Source: Dioszegia crocea
Taxonomy: Eukaryota; Basidiomycota; Tremellomycetes; Tremellales; Bulleribasidiaceae
Reading direction: 5' to 3'
Assembly: GCA_001600615.1 (NCBI GenBank)
Contig: BCKK01000004.1
Coordinates: 62,001-126,000 of the forward strand
DNA: 64,000 bases
In this document: positions 59,830 through 64,000 of the stretch, in pieces
How positions within the stretch are numbered: position 1 is the stretch's first letter
Layout: each line of letters opens with the position of its first letter
Program-made: the position numbers and the translations under genes
Notes under the pieces: generated by a model
What the model saw: only the letters and a program-made list of their open reading frames with translations
Told to the model about the DNA's origin: nothing
The model's database searches: none

Positions 59830-60927
59830 GGCCGTTATCGTATGTTTTATGGGTGTAGCGACCAGCGCTTGGTATTTTGTTTATCTTGAGCGTGGGGCAG
59901 TCGAGTACTGCAAATGACCGGACGTGGTTTAGCGGACCATCGGCGTGAGGTCATAAAAATATCGGAATACACAGTCAAAGTAGCGAAGGATTGAGATAGC
60001 ACTTCAGGATTATATCATATCTGATGAATAAGATATCCCTTACGTCCAACCTCTTACGCCCATCAGCTGCTCGGCCCCTTTACCCACCTTTGACGGTACA
60101 TGTGAGTCGTCCCTGAAACACGCTGTCCTTTGCTTGACGTGCCTGTGTCGTGTCTTGCCCCATGTGGCAGGTATTCCTCCAGGTGAAGAGACACTTGTAT
60201 AACAGTCGACACAGCTTGTGCAGAGTCAGGCTGCAAGGATAGCATAGGCAGGGTGACTGATTGATATGTGATTTGGGTGTTTTGTAGAGGAGGCCTTGTT
60301 TGCTGCAGCGACTTGGCCGGCGGCCTTCGCCGGCGCGAGGAATGCTGGTGAGTTTCAGGCTGAAACGCCGTTTGTGGCGGTCACTGATGTGGCTTTCAGC
60401 CGGACTGATGCGGGACAATCCCCACCAAGATGCTCTGATTCATCTTCGGCAGGTTCATGGACCTGACAGACATCATGCCTGGTTCACACTGCGTCAAGGC
60501 TTATCACAAAGACACCCAAGCTAGTCATGGGGGCGGTCACTTTGAGGTCGGTAGACGATCAGCTGGAATGAGTCGGTTTGATGGAAGCGTACCTACGTTC
60601 TGCCATGACATTCGCATCGTCCTAGTCCTCTTGTCTTCACTTTCGCTGCTCTGTCTGCCTTGTATTACAGGCGGATGTGGATCTCGCAGCGTCTATACGC
60701 GAGCACGTGACATTGCTATTCTAGCGGCGACTGCCGCCATTCCTCACGCGGTTACACGCGCCTTGCACTGCTTGAGGTGAAATTCACCCTCCTTTTTCCT
60801 TATACGCTCTTTCTCACCCTTACCTTGCATAGAGCTGCCCACTTGCCGCAGCGATAGAGAGGGTCGATCTTTCAACGACTGCCGATCTGCCCATACCGCC
60901 AGCTCGGCTGGGCGTCCAACCTTCACC
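59830..60927. other. Divergent intergenic region with strong local hairpins
   Basis: 1.1 kb between the DUF1996 and PMT starts. Near the middle are a perfect 7-bp hairpin GCCGGCG/CGCCGGC with a 5-nt loop (60316-60334) and a perfect 8-bp stem GGCTGAAA/TTTCAGCC (60358-60365 with 60394-60401) that encloses an inner CGCC/GGCG hairpin. The open frames here have no recognisable features. The hairpins may be regulatory or part of a small RNA. Confidence 0.35.
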
Positions 60928-63900
60928 ATGTCCGGACCAGGCATGACGCTCCGGAACAAACCCTCCCAACCCATCCATCTCGAACCGGAACTGAGTAGGA
61001 CGCATGCCACAGCCACTCCATCATCTACCATACCCAAAGAATCAGACGCAGATGCGAGACTAAGAGATCGAGATCTGAACCCATCATCCTGGCCGCGAAA
61101 AGATGAAACTGTGGCGTTTGGCGGAAGGCGGAGAATGGGGAGTAGTGGCCGGCTGAGGAAGAGAGAGTGGTATATCCTCGGTGTGGTCTGCTTGATAGCT
61201 ACCGTGGTGAGATTATGGAAGCTGTCGCATCCTTCTTCCGTCGTGTAAGTTGAAGCCTTCATTTGGACGGAAAGAAGCTTACCCCGCAGCTTTGACGAAG
61301 TGCATTTTGGAGGCTTTGCGGCGAAGTACATCCGGAGAAAGTTCTTTATGGACGTGCACCCTCCACTCGCAAAGCTTCTCATCACTCTCTCAGCTTTCAT
61401 TGGTGGATTCGACGGTCAATTTGACTTCAAAGATATCGGAAAGTGAGTCAGCTGTCGCCAACGCTACTTTGACAGTCTCAGCTGACACAACAGGGACTAC
61501 CTCGAGCCCAAAGTTCCCTACGTCATCATGCGCCTCTTCCCCGCTCTTCTCGGACTCGCCCTCGTCCCACTCACTTTCTTAACCCTAATCACCCTCCGCC
61601 TATCCCTCGCCACAGCCCTCCTCGGCTCCCTCCTCATCACATTCGATAACGCCCTCATTACCCAATCCCGACTCATCCTCCTAGACTCCTACCTCGTCTT
61701 CTTTACCGCACTCACTGTCTTCTTCTGGGCCAAATTCTACAACCTCGACTCGGAAGGTCGGGCATTTACCGAACCATGGTGGCGCTGGCTCACACTCACC
61801 GGTCTCAGTCTCGGCGCTGTTTGCTCTTGCAAGTGGGTTGGGCTGTTCACGATCGCTGCAGTCGGAGTTGGGACGCTCAGGCAATTATGGTTGCTTTTGG
61901 GCAATCAGAAGGTCACTCCGCGAATGTGGGCTAAGCACTTTATGGCACGTGCGCTGTGCCTCATTGTGGTTCCTGTTGTGTTCTACATGGCGATGTTTGC
62001 GATCCACTTCTGGATTCTGAATATGAGCGGGGAAGGGGATGGTTTCATGAGTTCCGAGTTCCAGCACACGCTACAGGGTCACGGCATGGATGATACATAT
62101 GCAGGTAAGCTACCCGTGGCGCACTGCTCGTCCGCAGCTAATGTCCTAGATGTCGGATTTGGCTCAGTTGTCTCTATTCGACACGTCAACACCCAAGGCG
62201 GATATCTTCACTCTCACCCCTACGCCTATCCTGGAGGCTCTCAACGTGAGCTTGCTCATAACGTCCGTTGTATGATGAAGCTGACTCGCTAGAACAACAA
62301 ATCACCCTCTACCCTCACCGAGACGACAATAACAACTGGCGCATAACCAACGGGTCTGGCGTAGACCAACCAGCCAGCTACCCCTGGGCGGAATTACCTT
62401 TCGAGGAAGTCATCGCCGGGTCCAAGATCAGACTGGAGCACGTCTCGACGGAGAAGCGATTACACAGTCATGATGTCCGTCCACCAGTAAGCGAGGTGGA
62501 TTTCCAGAATGAAGTTTCGGGTTATGGTTTCCCTGGGTGAGTCAGCTTACGGGACCCATTTGACCCGAGATCTCAAGCTGATACTTGTAGATTTGCCGGT
62601 GATGCGAATGATGATTTCGTCGTTGAGATTGCGCCCAAAACGAAGGGTAGCCGAAGGGATTCAGCAGCCAAGCATCGCCTTAGAACTCTTCGAACGCAGT
62701 TCAGGTTGAGGCATGCTTTGTCAGGCTGTTATTTGTTCTCGCATAAGACTAAATTGCCCGAGTGGGGGTTTGAGCAGCAGGAGGTGAGTTACCAGCCCCA
62801 GAAAGGTGTCCCAGAAACTCATATAATAGGTTACCTGTAATAAGAACCCAACGTGGGATAACTCATTATGGTATATCGAGACCAACAATCATCCTCAATG
62901 TGAGCTGACGTGTGTGTGTGCTCATGGGATCACGGAAGCTGACGATCGCAGTACCCGTCGACGCTGAGAAGGTCAACTATCAACGCCCGTCATTCTTTGA
63001 AAAGTTCTTTGAGCTACAGGCGGTGATGTGGCGTACCAACGCCGGATTGACGGATCGGCACGCGTATGATTCTAGACCTCAATCATGGCCGTGGATGAGG
63101 AGAGGAATCGTCAGTTGCGCGGTCATCAACGAGTGATGAAATGTAGCTGACCAAGCAGAACTTCTGGGTTAAAGACCATACCCAAGTATACCTCATTGGG
63201 AACCCAGTAGTCTGGTGGCTTAGCTCAGCAAGTATTGCAGTCTACCTCGGTATCCGACTTCTCCTCGTCTTGCGTGAAAAGCGAGGCTATCGTGATCTAT
63301 ACAAACGTAAGCTGCCCAGACAGCATCGGCCAAATGAAGGCAAAGCTAACACTTCAGCCCGGATCGCATTCTACGACGAAGTCTGCGGTTTCCTAGTGAT
63401 CGGCTGGGCCCTCCACTTCCTACCCTTTTTCCTAATGCAACGACAACTATTCCTACATCACTATCTCCCCTCTTTATACTTTGCCGTCCTGTGCTTTTGC
63501 GCAGTCTTCGACTTTGTCCTCTCTTCCGTCCGACCCCGTGTCAAATTACAGGTCGGAGCTGTTATTCTCGTCCTAACCATTTGGGCTTTTGCGCATTTGA
63601 GTCCGTTGACTTATGCCAATCCTTGGACTAAAGGAATGTGCGAGAAGGGGAAATGGATCAAGAGTTGGGATTTCGCTTGGTCAGTTGTTGCGTACTTGTT
63701 TAGATGGGCGAAAAGCTGATGAGGATAGTAATGATTTCCATGATCGGCTTTCGGAGTATAAATCGGGTATCGTTAGTGATAAGATTATGCCTAGCGCGGC
63801 GATATCGTCGTATGCCGATAGCGCAATCACGAATACACTAGTGGTGAGTTGCCCAAAGCTTGTACAGGATACAGGGCAGAGCTCACACATCAGGACGAAG

Positions 63901-64000
63901 CCCCTGAACCGATTAAAAACGTATTTGAACCCGACACCCCACCCGAAGAAAAAACACAAGCGATCGTAGGCCCCGAACCCAATGTGCCCATGCTTGAATC
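60928..64000 (+). CDS. PMT1: Protein O-mannosyltransferase, PMT1 type, 3' end outside window
   Basis: ER membrane enzyme that transfers mannose from dolichyl-phosphate mannose to Ser/Thr of secretory proteins. The start MSGPGMTLRNK precedes a basic cytosolic tail and the first span (EWYILGVVCLIATVVRLW). The first lumenal loop has the catalytic FDEVHFGGFA and FFMDVHPPLAK, the PMT1-subfamily version of this loop. PYVIMRLF, LDSYLVFFTALTVFFW and CSCKWVGLFT follow. The central MIR region includes YLHSHPYAYPGGS, VTCNKNPTWDN and RLEHVSTEKRLHSHDVRP. C-terminal spans have FYDEVCGFLVIGWALHFLPF and LFLHHYLPSLYFAVL. The last exon in view (DEAPEPIKNVFEPDTPPEE) is an acidic tail that runs to the window edge, so the stop is not seen. 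About nine short introns. Subfamily assignment is by loop-1 sequence. Confidence 0.92.

Noticed and set aside
60457..60780. 107-codon open frame between DUF1996 and PMT1
   Set aside because: Hydrophobic segment looks suggestive, but no family features or introns and it overlaps the hairpin-rich regulatory interval.
1..64000. tRNA, rRNA, CRISPR or insertion sequence elements
   Set aside because: No tRNA B-box with a cloverleaf, no rRNA core, no regularly spaced repeats and no transposase motifs were seen when reading both strands.

Overview
The window is nuclear DNA of a basidiomycete fungus, most likely a tremellomycete yeast (Cryptococcus/Tremella/Trichosporon relatives). Almost every gene is cut by many short introns (about 45-70 nt) with GTGAGT-type donors, CTGAC/CTAAC-type branch sites close to the acceptor, and CAG/TAG ends. 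A CAP10-type GT90 glycosyltransferase, an expanded wall-glycan gene set and Zn2Cys6/F-box regulators fit the same lineage. No bacterial, viral or transposon coding sequence was recognised. Gene limits are start-to-stop spans that include introns, inferred by eye from splice signals and reading frame.

Region 1 (1-14735) looks like a small nitrogen/amide catabolism neighbourhood: an allantoate-permease-type MFS transporter (-, runs off the left edge), a 5-oxoprolinase/hydantoinase A-B fusion (+), a small secreted-type protein (+), a GABA-type aminotransferase (+), a nitrilase-superfamily amidohydrolase (-) and, only 76 bp from the latter, a divergent Zn2Cys6 regulator (+). Together they could import a cyclic or acyclic amide, open or hydrolyse it and transaminate the product. 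A Ser/Thr kinase with an unusual repetitive tail follows (14833-16660, -).

Region 2 (16661-23253) is 6.6 kb without a convincing protein gene. It holds two diverged copies, in the same orientation, of a 550-600 nt element that keeps sequence blocks and hairpins. Each ends in a strong stem-loop plus six T, with compensatory base-pair changes between copies. They are the best candidate here for an undescribed structured RNA family.

Region 3 (23254-53553) is a cell-surface polysaccharide locus. It has three paralogous gene pairs, each a membrane GT2 synthase-like glycosyltransferase divergent from a type II membrane GH16 protein: pair a (23254-29085), pair b (29256-35414) and pair c (46787-53553). 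Two of the three GH16 proteins have Asn where the catalytic acid/base Glu should be. Between pairs b and c lie a large phospholipase D (35692-42669, -) and a CAP10-type GT90 (43331-46060, +).

Region 4 (53554-64000) carries an F-box/LRR-type protein (+), a single-exon hypothetical protein (-), a secreted DUF1996 protein (-) and a PMT1-type protein O-mannosyltransferase (+, runs off the right edge). DUF1996 and PMT1 continue the wall and secretory theme.
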